NCBI GenBank assembly: GCA_036506495.1
Contig: DASXRQ010000055.1
Location: 1-64,000 of the forward strand
DNA from: DASXRC01 sp036506495
GTDB taxonomy: Bacteria; Actinomycetota; Actinomycetes; Mycobacteriales; Micromonosporaceae
DNA length: 64,000 nt
Direction: 5' to 3'
Shown here: positions 40,916 through 49,409 of the stretch, piece after piece
How the letters are laid out: every line of letters begins with the position of its first letter
Position numbering within the stretch: the first letter of the stretch is position 1
Translations under genes and position numbers: made by a program
Notes under the pieces: generated by a model
Told to the model about the DNA's origin: nothing
The model's database searches: none
Seen by the model: only the letters and a program-made list of their open reading frames with translations

Positions 40916-41589
40916 CGGGCCTCCCGGCGTGGGATGGCGAGCAACACCAGCGCGATGAGCCCGAGTAGGACCGGCAGACCCGCGGGCAGCAGCGGAGTGG
41001 CGAGCACCGCCACGGCGGCACCGGCGACCGCGACCCGACGGGTCTCGCGGTCGCGCAGGTTGGGCAGCAGCAGTGCGATCAGGCCGGCCGGGAACGCGGC
41101 GTCCAGGCCCAGGGCGGCCGGGTCGCCGACCCGCTGCCCCAGCAGGATGCCGAGCAGCGTCCCCACGTTCCAGGCGACGAACAGCACCGCTCCGGTCAGC
41201 CAGTACGCCCGCCGCCGCGCCGCCTGATTCGGCTGGGCGAGCGCGACCGCCACCGATTCGTCGACCATCAGGTGGCTGCCCAGCAGTCGGGCGCCCCACC
41301 CGCCGCCGACCGCCTCCGCGATCGCCAGACCGAACGGCACGTGCCGGGCGTTGAGCAACAAGCCACCGGCCACCGCGGCGAGCGGGTTCCCGGCGGCGAT
41401 CAGCCCGACGGCGAGGAACTGGGCGCCGCCGGCGAACACCAGCACCGACGAGAGGCTCACCAGCCAGCCGGGCAGGCCGGCGGCGACCGCGATCGCGCCG
41501 AAGGAGACCCCCACCGCGACGACCGCCGCGGCGAGCGCGAGCACGACACGCAGCACGGACCGGTCGGTCGTTCGGATTGCCGAACGCAT
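40909..41589 (-). CDS. azlC: AzlC-family branched-chain amino acid exporter subunit
   Basis: Membrane protein of about 226 aa with the AzlC pattern: VGVSFGAIAVAAGLPGW near the N-terminus and LNARHVPFGLAIAEAVGGGW with the conserved NxRH. Partner of AzlD. The ATG at 41589 is favoured; an in-frame start at 41625 would overlap the divergent promoter. Related systems export leucine-like amino acids or 4-azaleucine. It is divergent from an XRE-cupin regulator, the usual arrangement for these exporters. Confidence 0.86.
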   Translation of the reverse strand: MRSAIRTTDRSVLRVVLALAAAVVAVGVSFGAIAVAAGLPGWLVSLSSVLVFAGGAQFLAVGLIAAGNPLAAVAGGLLLNARHVPFGLAIAEAVGGGWGARLLGSHLMVDESVAVALAQPNQAARRRAYWLTGAVLFVAWNVGTLLGILLGQRVGDPAALGLDAAFPAGLIALLLPNLRDRETRRVAVAGAAVAVLATPLLPAGLPVLLGLIALVLLAIPRREARW

Positions 41590-41594
41590 AGTCC

Positions 41595-41655
41595 ATAATA
41601 TTGAACAGATGACGGCGTTCGTCAAGCCGAACAGAGCGGATGGTGAAGCGAACAG
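41595..41655. promoter_or_regulatory. Divergent azlC/regulator promoter and operator repeats
   Basis: GAACAG occurs three times (41603, 41629 and 41650), the second next to the palindrome GTTCG-6-CGAAC (41617-41632). A TATTAT -10 for azlC lies at 41595-41600 on the minus strand, five bases before its ATG. These are candidate binding sites for the adjacent XRE-cupin regulator. Confidence 0.5.
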
Positions 41656-42216
41656 ATGGTGAACGAGCCGGCTCCCCCCGTGGCCACGATCGCCGCCGCG
41701 CTGCGGCGCGAGCGAGAACGCGTCGGGGTGTCGATCACCGAGCTGGCCCGCCGGGCCGGCATCGCGAAGTCGACCCTCTCCCAGCTCGAGGCCGGCGTCG
41801 GAAACCCCAGCGTCGAGACGCTCTGGGCCCTGGCCGTGGCCCTCGGCATACCGTTCAGCCGGCTGGTCGAGCCGTCAACCCCGCGGACCCACGTGATCCG
41901 CTCCGGCGAGGGGCCGCGGATCCGATCCGAGCACGCCGACTTCATCGGGACGCTGCTCAGCGCCGGCTCCCCACACGCCCGGCGCGACGTGTACGTCATC
42001 GAGCTGGAGCCCGGATCCGTCCGGGACGCCGCCGCGCACAACCCGGGCACCGTCGAGCACCTGGTGTGCGCCGCGGGCCGGATCAGCGCCGGCCCCGCCG
42101 ACGCGCCGGTCGAACTCGTTCCGGGCGACTACATCGCCTTCCCTGGCGACGCGCCGCACGTGTACGAGGCGCTGGAGCCGAAGACGTGGGCCGTTCTCGT
42201 CATGGAGCTTCGGTAG
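41656..42216 (+). CDS. XRE-cupin transcriptional regulator
   Basis: Regulator of 186 aa. The helix-turn-helix covers residues about 10-65 (ERVGVSITELARRAGIAKST, then LSQLEAGVGNPSVETL). The C-terminal half is a cupin (VELVPGDYIAFPGDAPHVYEA) that should bind a small ligand. It probably controls the divergent azlCD exporter in response to an amino acid. The 3' end overlaps the convergent ABC ATPase gene by 17 bases. Confidence 0.9.
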   Translation: MVNEPAPPVATIAAALRRERERVGVSITELARRAGIAKSTLSQLEAGVGNPSVETLWALAVALGIPFSRLVEPSTPRTHVIRSGEGPRIRSEHADFIGTLLSAGSPHARRDVYVIELEPGSVRDAAAHNPGTVEHLVCAAGRISAGPADAPVELVPGDYIAFPGDAPHVYEALEPKTWAVLVMELR

Positions 42217-43186
42217 AGGCCGCGTACAGCCGCGCCACCACGTCCTCGATCGCCGGCTCGACTATGGAGATGTCGCGCAGGGCGGCCGCGCCGGCGAGCC
42301 GGGCGACGACCGCGCCGGCGGGCACGCCGGCCAGCGAGAACGTGACCCGACGCCCGTCGGCCTCGATCGCCTCGACGGCGACACCCGGCACATCCAGCTC
42401 GCGGGCCAGTGCGGGGTCGAGCGGCTCGTCGAGGTCAACCACGACGCGCCGGCGGGACCCGTACCGCGCATGCAGCTCCGCCAGCCCGCCGTCGTGCACG
42501 ACCCGGCCGTGGTCGATGACGACGAGCCGCCGGCACAGCCGCTCGATGTCCGCCAGGTCGTGCGTGGTGAGCACGACCGTCGTGTCGCCCGAAGCGCCGA
42601 CCTCCGCGAGGAACGCGCGCACCGCCTGCTTGCTCATCACGTCGAGTCCGATCGTCGGCTCGTCGAGGAACAGCACCTCCGGACCGTGCAACAGCGCGGC
42701 GGTCAGCTCGCCGCGCATACGTTGACCGAGCGAAAGCTGCCGCACCGGCGTGTCGAGGAACGCGTCGAGGTCGAGCAGCGACCGGCACCGGGCCAGCCGG
42801 CCGGCGTGCGCCTCCGCTGGCACGCGGTAGACGTGGCGCAGCAGGTCGAACGAGTCCCCCAGCGGCAGGTCCCACCAGAGCTGTGACCGGTGGCCGAACA
42901 CAACCCCGATGCGCCGCGCCAGCCGCGTACGCTGCGGCACCGGGGTCAGGCCGCACACCCGCACGTCGCCGCCGGAGGGCATGAGCACGCCGGTGAGCAT
43001 CTTCAGCGTCGTGGACTTGCCCGCGCCATTCGGCCCGATGTAGCCGAGCATCTCGCCGCGGGCCACCGCCAGGTCGACCCCGTCGACCGCGGTCACCACG
43101 CGCCGGCTCCGGCGAAGCCGGCCCGCCCGCACGTACACCGTGAACTGTTTGCGCAGCCCTCGCGCCTCGATGACCGCGTCGCTCAT
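42200..43186 (-). CDS. ABC-2 exporter ATP-binding protein
   Basis: ATPase of 328 aa: Walker A GYIGPNGAGKSTTLKML, signature QLSLGQRMRGELTAALLHG, Walker B EVLFLDEPTIGLDV and the H-loop LTTHDLADIE. GVVFGHRSQLWWDLPLGDSF is characteristic of the subgroup paired with ABC2_membrane_6 permeases. The ATG at 43186 overlaps the upstream permease stop by four bases; the longer frame is a shadow. The signature reads LSLGQ rather than LSGGQ, as is common in this subgroup. The cargo is unknown. Confidence 0.92.
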   Translation of the reverse strand: MSDAVIEARGLRKQFTVYVRAGRLRRSRRVVTAVDGVDLAVARGEMLGYIGPNGAGKSTTLKMLTGVLMPSGGDVRVCGLTPVPQRTRLARRIGVVFGHRSQLWWDLPLGDSFDLLRHVYRVPAEAHAGRLARCRSLLDLDAFLDTPVRQLSLGQRMRGELTAALLHGPEVLFLDEPTIGLDVMSKQAVRAFLAEVGASGDTTVVLTTHDLADIERLCRRLVVIDHGRVVHDGGLAELHARYGSRRRVVVDLDEPLDPALARELDVPGVAVEAIEADGRRVTFSLAGVPAGAVVARLAGAAALRDISIVEPAIEDVVARLYAASTEAP

Positions 43187-43995
43187 GACCCCGTACTCCG
43201 GTAATGGCGCACGCCTACCCGCCAGGCCAACGAGGCGCTCGCCACCGCGGGCACCGCGACGAGGGGCGCGACCCAGCCGACCCAGGTTGGCAGGCCGATC
43301 GGGTCGGCCCGGCCCAGCAGCGCCAGCGCCGGGTAGTACGCCACGAAGCCAAACCCGAGGCCGTACGCGAAGATGCGCCGGAACCATCCACCGTAGACGG
43401 TGACGGGGTACGAGGTGAAGTCGCGGCCGCCGTAGGTTACCGAGTTGGCCGCCTCGCCCGAGTCGACCCACCAGAACGCGACCGTGCCACCCGCGACGAA
43501 CAGCGAGCAGAAGAACGCGATCCCGGCGAGCGGCGCCGCCACCGCGAGTGCCACCCGGCCGGCGTACCAGTCGATGTCGGCGAAGCCGAGCGCGACGAGG
43601 TAGACGGCCGCGCCGAACGCCGCGCGGGACAGCTTGCGCAGGGGCACATCCATCGTCAACAGTTGGAGCAGCGCGCCCAGCGGGCGGAGCAGGACCGCAT
43701 CGAACAGACCGGTCCGCACGTACCGCCGGATCTGATCGGCGTTGCCGAAGAGCAGATCGGCGCTCGCGAACGCGAACGCCGCCAGTCCGGTGATCACGAT
43801 CGCCTCCCGGAGGGTGAAGCCACCGAGTCGGCGGGTGACGCGGAACATCACCAGCACGGTCACGACGTCGAAGACGGTCGCAAACACATTGCCGATGAGG
43901 TCGGCGGCGAACGAGGCGCGGTACGAAGCCTGGGAACGCACCTGGCCTCGCAGCAGGTGCCAGTACGGGCGTACGCGCCGGCCGAGGTCAGCCAC
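43183..43995 (-). CDS. ABC-2 family permease (ABC2_membrane_6 type)
   Basis: Membrane protein of 270 aa with six hydrophobic segments and the family pattern RYVRTGLFDAVLLRPLGALL after the second helix. It overlaps the ATPase gene downstream (ATGA) and the second permease upstream by eight bases, forming a three-gene exporter. I see no neighbouring biosynthetic genes that would name the cargo. Confidence 0.88.
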   Translation of the reverse strand: MADLGRRVRPYWHLLRGQVRSQASYRASFAADLIGNVFATVFDVVTVLVMFRVTRRLGGFTLREAIVITGLAAFAFASADLLFGNADQIRRYVRTGLFDAVLLRPLGALLQLLTMDVPLRKLSRAAFGAAVYLVALGFADIDWYAGRVALAVAAPLAGIAFFCSLFVAGGTVAFWWVDSGEAANSVTYGGRDFTSYPVTVYGGWFRRIFAYGLGFGFVAYYPALALLGRADPIGLPTWVGWVAPLVAVPAVASASLAWRVGVRHYRSTGS

Positions 43996-44842
43996 CCTGC
44001 ACCACCAGCCGGCGCTCGGCCCGCAGCTGGACGGCCTGGCACGCCGCGAGAATCAGCACCGCCCACACCGCCTGGCCGCCGACGATGGCCAACGTCACCG
44101 GCGCGTCGTCGCGCTCGACCAGCACGTCGAGCGGCGACTGCATCAGCCCGGGGAACGGCGTGGCCACCCACAGCGTCACCGCCAGCCAGTCGGGGAGGAA
44201 CCGGAGCGGGAAATACAGCCCGGCCAGGATGCCCGAGCCGAGCGTCCAGGCGATCATGGCGCCGCGGACATCGAGGATCCAGTAGCTGACGGCGTTGACC
44301 AGGTAGCGGCAACCGAAGCAGGTGAGCACCGCGAGAAGGGCGGACAGGGCGAACAGCGGCGGCGTCCACCAGCGGTGCGGCAGGTAGAGGTCGAAGAAGA
44401 TCAGCCCGGCCGCGAGCGGGGGGAGGAACCGGGTCAGCACCGCGTGCGCGGCGCGGCCGAGGTCGACGGCCAGGTACGCCACGACGGGCGGCACCGGGCG
44501 GAGCAGGTCGGTGGCGATCTCCCCGGTGCGGATCCGGTCGGCGAGCTCGGTCCAGCCCCAGAGCAGGACCACGGCGAGCAGACCTTGGCCGGCCCAGACG
44601 AACGTGGCGAGCTGCCGGCTGTCGTACCCCGCGGCCACCCCGGCGGCGCCGGCCGCGACGGCCAGGAGCACATAGCAGCGCAGGAAGCCGAAGACGACGT
44701 TGGTGATCGCGCCGGCGACCGTGGCTTGGCGATAGGTCGCGTATCGGCGGAAGCCCGATGACGCTAAAGCCGTAAATATGCGTACGGTATGTCGAGAGTT
44801 TCGTCGCGCGACCCGGACCGCAGTGGCGGTGAGCAAGCCCAC
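43988..44842 (-). CDS. ABC-2 family permease
   Basis: Second permease of the exporter, about 284 aa, with six membrane segments (YVLLAVAAGAAGVAAGY is in the second) and the related motif RIRTGEIATDLLRPVPPVV. GTG 44842 is selected because GGAAGGAGGG lies nine to ten bases upstream; the longer frame to 45088 is a shadow of the divergent WG-repeat gene. The two permeases probably form a heterodimer. Confidence 0.85.
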   Translation of the reverse strand: MGLLTATAVRVARRNSRHTVRIFTALASSGFRRYATYRQATVAGAITNVVFGFLRCYVLLAVAAGAAGVAAGYDSRQLATFVWAGQGLLAVVLLWGWTELADRIRTGEIATDLLRPVPPVVAYLAVDLGRAAHAVLTRFLPPLAAGLIFFDLYLPHRWWTPPLFALSALLAVLTCFGCRYLVNAVSYWILDVRGAMIAWTLGSGILAGLYFPLRFLPDWLAVTLWVATPFPGLMQSPLDVLVERDDAPVTLAIVGGQAVWAVLILAACQAVQLRAERRLVVQGG

Positions 44843-44916
44843 GCCGCTACCCTCCTTCCGCAACCGTCGACGCAACGGCCGGGTGACTCTACCCGGTGTC
44901 TGTGGCTGCCCTGCGC

Positions 44917-44922
44917 TAAATT
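44917..44922 (+). promoter_or_regulatory. Candidate -10 upstream of the WG-repeat gene
   Basis: TAAATT precedes a GTG at 44931 that opens a 27-codon reading frame ending before the WG-repeat start at 45024. A perfect 6-base hairpin (CCGGGT/ACCCGG, 44879-44896) lies upstream. These fill the 181-base divergent gap. Confidence 0.35.
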
Positions 44923-45023
44923 TCCACGAGGTGACCGGTGAGCGAGCAACGCGAACAACGTTGCCGGCCGCTTCGCGGAATCGATACCGGCAGCCCGGCC
45001 AGCGGGCTCGGTGAGGTGGCGCG

Positions 45024-47219
45024 GTGAGGGACGAGCCGTTCGGTGACCGGCGCGGTCGTGGCGAGCCGGCCTGGGCCGACGCGTCCACCGACTCGTGGGC
45101 GGCCGTCGTGCCGGGCCAGCATCACCCGAGCGAGTCGGTGCCGGAACCACCGCCGGGGCGGGTCCCGCCGGACAAGGCCCGTGGCCACGTCTATTCGTCA
45201 TCCGCGCGCGGGGGACCGCCCTCGGGTCGCGAGGCCGACCGGCAACCAGCCGCCGGGCCCGAATCGCCGGCGGGCCCGTCGGGACCGCCCGTGAGCTTGC
45301 GCGTTTCGCTCCCATCGGACGACTACCGCCTGCCCATTCCCGGCCAGCCGATCCGCACACGCTCGGGCCGCGAGCAGCCGCCGTCCGGCCGGATGTACGG
45401 CCAACCGAGCCGACCGGCCGGACCGCCCTCGGGATGGTTCTCCGGGATCGACGTTCCGTCGGCCGGACTCCCGATCGTCGCGGGCGCCGGCGACCACCGC
45501 GAGCGGTACCTGCCGAACGCGTCGACCGGTACGCTCGTCGGCCCGCTCGCGCCGACGTCACCCGGGCCCACCGCCCCGCCGTCCCCCGCAGCGTCGCCGC
45601 CATCGGCCGCCGGCGCGCCGCCGGTCCCGTCTGCGCCCTCGGTCCCGTCCGCGCCACCCGCGGATGGCGCACCGTCGGTGTCCGGGCCGCCACGCGCGGT
45701 CGCCAGCCCGGACACCGTGCTGCCGGTCGCTGGCACCGCCGCGGGCGCGGCGACGGCGCTGAGGGCGCCGACCATGCTGACGCCGATCGTCCGGCCCCGC
45801 ACTCGCCCCGGCGCCGCCGACGCAACCGAAGGGGCCGACGCGAGCACGCGACCCGAGCCCAGCGCGGCAGGCCCGAGAGCCGAGCCGATCGGGGTGGTCG
45901 ACCCCGCGCAGGAGGATCCTGAGCAGCTGCTCGCGGCGTACGACTGGCGCTTCCACCACGAGACGCTGCGTGAGCTGGTCGAGAACCCGGATGAGCTGCG
46001 GGCGATCCGGGATCGGCTGACCGAGAAGGTCACGCCGGCAACGGACAACGGGGTCCGCGCCCGCCTGCTGAGCCTCCGCGCAGTCGTCTCGCGCATCCTC
46101 GGAGACCTCGGCAAGGCGCTGGCCGACGGCAAGCTCGCTCTGGTTCACGCCGAGGCGACGGGCGAGCTGCGCCGCATCGCGATTGCGCAGGCACGGCTCG
46201 CGCACGTGCTCCAGTGGCGCGGCGAGTTCCAGGAGGCGGACCGGCTCTTCGAGCTGGCCAACTCGCCCGAGCTGCCGGACCGGCTGCGGGCCACGATGCA
46301 CGAGCACGCCGGCCGGTCCTCCTACGACCAGGGCCGCTACATGGAGGCGTGCAACCATTTCGAGCACGCGCTGGAGCTGCGCAAGGTCGAGGATCCGGGA
46401 CTCATTGCGCGTACCGAGCTCGCCCTCGACGCCGTTTTCCGCAAGGTGGCCGAGAACGGCTGGGGGCCATACCCGCGCAGCCGTGAGGAGATCCTCCGGC
46501 TGCACCGCGCGCCGGTGCCCACGTTCAACGAGCGGGTGCAGCGGTGGGGCTACAACGCCCCCGACGGTGAGGTCGCGGTCGCTCCGTCGTACGCCGACGT
46601 GCAGCCGTTCCGGGACGGCGTCGCATGGGTACGCCGACCCGAGGTGGAGACCTGGGAGCTGATCGACGAGTCCGGCGCGCTGCTGATACCGGCGACGGCC
46701 GGGTACCTCGGGGTCGGCTCGTTCTCGGACGGGTCGGCGTGGGTGTCGCGGGACGGCGCCCGCGGCTGGGTCGCGATCGACAAGACCAACCGGGTCACCA
46801 TCTCCACCGGCTTCGATGACGTACGCCCGTTCCGGCGCGGCATCGCCGCCGTCCGTCGGTCTGGTCGGTGGGGCGCCGTGGACGGGGTGGGCCGCGTGGT
46901 CGTGCCGTTGGCCTACGACGCGTTCGTCACCGCGTTGACCGACGGCCGGTACGTCGACGGCTTCACCGACGAGGGACTGGCCATTGTGGACGAGGGTGGC
47001 CGCAAGGGCGTCGTCGATCGGAGCGGGAAGGTGATCGTGCCGCCGGCGCACCCGGCGATCGTCATCCACCCGGTCGCGTTCCTGGTCGCGGGGCCGAGCG
47101 GCCAGTGGGGGGCGCTCGACCGCCGCGGCGCGCCGCTCATCGATCCGGTGCACCCGAGCCGGACCGTCGTGATCGACGAGGTCGACCGCCTGCTCGCCGA
47201 CACGAAACCGGTCCTGTAG
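45024..47219 (+). CDS. WG-repeat protein with disordered N-terminus and TPR-like middle
   Basis: Protein of 731 aa. Residues 1-290 are Pro/Ser/Ala/Gly-rich and probably disordered, with no signal peptide. Residues about 300-480 are helical and TPR-like (LGKALADGKLALVHAEATGE, YMEACNHFEHALELRKVED). From about 500 on, WG-type repeats follow, for example GRWGAVDGVGRVVVPLAYDA and GRKGVVDRSGKVIVPPAHPA. WG repeats form beta-rich scaffolds of unknown binding role. No enzyme motif is visible. A perfect 18-base-arm hairpin lies 13 bases after the stop. Confidence 0.82.
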   Translation: MRDEPFGDRRGRGEPAWADASTDSWAAVVPGQHHPSESVPEPPPGRVPPDKARGHVYSSSARGGPPSGREADRQPAAGPESPAGPSGPPVSLRVSLPSDDYRLPIPGQPIRTRSGREQPPSGRMYGQPSRPAGPPSGWFSGIDVPSAGLPIVAGAGDHRERYLPNASTGTLVGPLAPTSPGPTAPPSPAASPPSAAGAPPVPSAPSVPSAPPADGAPSVSGPPRAVASPDTVLPVAGTAAGAATALRAPTMLTPIVRPRTRPGAADATEGADASTRPEPSAAGPRAEPIGVVDPAQEDPEQLLAAYDWRFHHETLRELVENPDELRAIRDRLTEKVTPATDNGVRARLLSLRAVVSRILGDLGKALADGKLALVHAEATGELRRIAIAQARLAHVLQWRGEFQEADRLFELANSPELPDRLRATMHEHAGRSSYDQGRYMEACNHFEHALELRKVEDPGLIARTELALDAVFRKVAENGWGPYPRSREEILRLHRAPVPTFNERVQRWGYNAPDGEVAVAPSYADVQPFRDGVAWVRRPEVETWELIDESGALLIPATAGYLGVGSFSDGSAWVSRDGARGWVAIDKTNRVTISTGFDDVRPFRRGIAAVRRSGRWGAVDGVGRVVVPLAYDAFVTALTDGRYVDGFTDEGLAIVDEGGRKGVVDRSGKVIVPPAHPAIVIHPVAFLVAGPSGQWGALDRRGAPLIDPVHPSRTVVIDEVDRLLADTKPVL

Positions 47220-47232
47220 CCGCAAGATCGAG

Positions 47233-47292
47233 GCAATCTCGCACAGGTTGCCGTGTCCCGCGCCGCCAACACCGCAACCTGTGCGAGATTGC
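47233..47292. repeat. Perfect 18-base-arm hairpin after the WG-repeat gene
   Basis: Arms 47233-47250 and 47275-47292 are perfect complements (GCAATCTCGCACAGGTTG) with a 24-base loop. It is preceded by CAAGATCGAGG, resembling the lead of other palindromes in the window. There is no T tract. It probably terminates the WG-repeat gene; the -10 of the next gene follows at 47310. Confidence 0.85.
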
Positions 47293-47309
47293 GGGGCGGC
47301 GGCAGTCGT

Positions 47310-47315
47310 TAGGGT
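47310..47315 (+). promoter_or_regulatory. -10 hexamer for leaderless aldo/keto reductase gene
   Basis: TAGGGT is followed by seven bases and then the ATG at 47323. Confidence 0.5.
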
Positions 47316-47322
47316 CAACGTC

Positions 47323-48318
47323 ATGGAATACCGACACCTGGGCCGCTCCGGCCTGTTCGTCAGCGAGATCTCGTACGGTAACTGGATCACCCACGGTTCG
47401 CAGGTCGAGGAGGACGCCGCGATCGCGTGCGTGCGGGCCGCGTTGGACGTGGGCATCACGACGTTCGACACGGCGGACGTGTACGCCGGCACCCGCGCGG
47501 AGTCGGTCCTCGGCCGCGCGCTCAAGGACGAGCGCCGCGAGGGTCTGGAGATCTTCACGAAGGTCTACTGGCCGACCGGCCCCGGCCGCAACGAGCGTGG
47601 CCTGTCCCGCAAGCACATCATGGCCTCGATCGACGGCTCGCTGCGCCGGCTGCAGACCGACTACGTCGACCTCTACCAGGCCCACCGGTACGACCACAGC
47701 ACGCCGCTCGACGAGACGATGGTGGCGTTCGCCGACATCGTCCACGCCGGCAAGGCCAACTACATCGGCGTCTCCGAATGGCGCGCCGAGGAGATCCGCG
47801 CCGCGCACGTCCTCGCCCGCGAGCTGCGCGTCCCGCTGGTCTCCAACCAGCCCCAGTATTCGATGCTCTGGCGGGTCATCGAGGCCGAGGTCATCCCGAC
47901 CTGTGAGGAGCTGGGCATGGGCCAGATTGTGTGGTCGCCGATCGCGCAGGGCGTGCTGACCGGCAAGTACTCGCCGGGGCAGCCACCGCCGGCCGGGTCG
48001 CGGGCCACAGATGAGCGGGGCGGCGCGTCCTTCATCCAGCGCTTCATGACCGACGAGGTCCTGGGTCGGGTCCAGCGGCTACGGCCGATCGCGGAGGACG
48101 CCGGCCTGACCATGGCGCAGCTCGCGGTCGCCTGGGTCCTGCAGAACCCGAACGTGTCGAGCGCGATCGTCGGGGCCACGCGCCCCGAGCAGGTGTACGA
48201 CAACGCGAAGGCGTGCGGCGTACGGCTGGATTCCGGAGTGCTCAAGGCGATCGACGAGGTCCTCGACCCGATCGTGGACCGCGATCCGGCCCGGACGCAG
48301 AGCCCGGCCCGGCCGTAG
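47323..48318 (+). CDS. Aldo/keto reductase
   Basis: NADPH-dependent aldo/keto reductase of 331 aa. The catalytic tetrad is visible: Asp and Tyr in FDTADVYAGTRAE, Lys in EIFTKVYWP and His in DLYQAHRYDHSTP. GAILGATRPEQ-type cofactor binding is seen as SAIVGATRPEQVYDNAKA. The closest pattern is the KCNAB/YghZ-like AKR group. The substrate is unknown. The ATG at 47323 is set by the -10; the frame opens at 47248 within the hairpin. It is convergent with the M50 protease gene after seven bases. Confidence 0.9.
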   Translation: MEYRHLGRSGLFVSEISYGNWITHGSQVEEDAAIACVRAALDVGITTFDTADVYAGTRAESVLGRALKDERREGLEIFTKVYWPTGPGRNERGLSRKHIMASIDGSLRRLQTDYVDLYQAHRYDHSTPLDETMVAFADIVHAGKANYIGVSEWRAEEIRAAHVLARELRVPLVSNQPQYSMLWRVIEAEVIPTCEELGMGQIVWSPIAQGVLTGKYSPGQPPPAGSRATDERGGASFIQRFMTDEVLGRVQRLRPIAEDAGLTMAQLAVAWVLQNPNVSSAIVGATRPEQVYDNAKACGVRLDSGVLKAIDEVLDPIVDRDPARTQSPARP

Positions 48319-48325
48319 GCGCGCC

Positions 48326-49120
48326 TCAGGACCAGAACCGGATCAGATCAAAGCCGTACGTGTAGAGATCGGCCGGTATGCCGAGGGAGTTGCCGATCGC
48401 GAACACCGCGTCGAAGAACCAGCGGCCGGTCCGCTCGTTCCAGAGCAGCGCGAACAGGAGCAGGAATCCGAACGGGGCGACCAGGGCGTACCCCCGCTGC
48501 CACTGCGCCGAGAGCCAGGGTTGGACGGTGTTGCCGCCGTCCAACCCGGGCACCGGCAGCACATTGAGCAGGCTCGCCATCAGCTGCAGGAACGCGAGCA
48601 GCGCGACGCCGGCCCAGAACTCGGGATGCGAGTCGGGGTCCACGCCGACCCAGAACGGCACCGCGAGCAGGAGAGTGAACAGCACGTTGGTCGCGGGGCC
48701 GGCGGCGCTGACGAGGGTGTGCCGGAACCGCCCCGGGATCTGGTGCAGGTCGACCCAGACCGCGCCGCCCGGCAGACCGATACCGCCGAGCAGGACGACG
48801 AGCACCGGCAGCACGATGGACAGCAGCGGGTTGCTATACCTGAGCGGGTTCAGCGTCAGGTAACCGCGGTGGGCCACGGCGACATCCCCGTACCGGTACG
48901 CGACGAGTGCGTGCGCGTACTCGTGCAGGCACAGCGACACGAGCCAGCCGGTGATGACGAACAGGAACACGTCCAGCCGGACGTTGCCGAACTCCTTCCA
49001 GGCCATCCAGCCGCTCGTCACGAACAGGGCGACCAGGCCGACGAAGATCGCGCTGGGCCGGAACGCCTCCCGCGGTACGGCGGTGGCCAACCGGCCGCGG
49101 GAGCTGCGGTCGAAGGTCAT
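48326..49120 (-). CDS. Site-2 protease (M50) family membrane metalloprotease
   Basis: Protein of 264 aa with about six hydrophobic segments. The zinc motif HExxH is in SLCLHEYAHALVAYRYGD and the third ligand in NVLPVPGLDGG. No PDZ domain is present, so it belongs to the short SREBP-like/FtsH-associated group rather than RseP. It cleaves inside the membrane; the substrate is unknown. A 66-codon gene ends two bases upstream in the same direction, suggesting a bicistronic transcript. Confidence 0.9.
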   Translation of the reverse strand: MTFDRSSRGRLATAVPREAFRPSAIFVGLVALFVTSGWMAWKEFGNVRLDVFLFVITGWLVSLCLHEYAHALVAYRYGDVAVAHRGYLTLNPLRYSNPLLSIVLPVLVVLLGGIGLPGGAVWVDLHQIPGRFRHTLVSAAGPATNVLFTLLLAVPFWVGVDPDSHPEFWAGVALLAFLQLMASLLNVLPVPGLDGGNTVQPWLSAQWQRGYALVAPFGFLLLFALLWNERTGRWFFDAVFAIGNSLGIPADLYTYGFDLIRFWS

Positions 49121-49122
49121 CG

Positions 49123-49323
49123 CTACTCCGCCGCCGGGAGCAGGCTCATGCGGTACTCGATCCGGTCATCCTCGGCGAGCGTCACCGTGGTCACCCCGGC
49201 GTTGGCCAGGTCGCGCCAGGTCTGGCCGATCCAGGACTCGGCGTCCGCCTGGCTGCCGAAGGTCTCCGCCGGCCCGTCGACCGGCTCACCGTTCGCACCC
49301 TCGTACCGCCAAGTCCATGGCAT
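49123..49323 (-). CDS. Small conserved hypothetical protein
   Basis: Acidic protein of 66 aa (it starts MPWTWRYEGANGEPVDGP and contains ESWIGQTWRDLANAGVTTVT). No membrane segment or metal motif is present. GGAGACGGGG precedes the ATG. It is adjacent to and in line with the M50 protease gene. I recognise the type from actinobacterial genomes but no function is known. Confidence 0.75.
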   Translation of the reverse strand: MPWTWRYEGANGEPVDGPAETFGSQADAESWIGQTWRDLANAGVTTVTLAEDDRIEYRMSLLPAAE

Positions 49324-49397
49324 CGTCCCCGTCTCCCTCCGACGCCCGGCCCGATCGCCCGGGTGGACGCCTTCGCCAGCCTAATCCCGCGGGGTCC

Positions 49398-49403
49398 TAA
49401 GGT
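49398..49403 (+). promoter_or_regulatory. -10 hexamer for leaderless cobU-cobT
   Basis: TAAGGT is followed by six bases and then the ATG at 49410. The 86-base gap is too short for a cobalamin riboswitch. Confidence 0.55.
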
Positions 49404-49409
49404 ACGGGC

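Noticed and set aside
49324..49409. Cobalamin riboswitch before cobU-cobT
   Set aside because: The gap is only 86 bases, no B12-box was seen, and a -10 six bases before the ATG implies a leaderless transcript.
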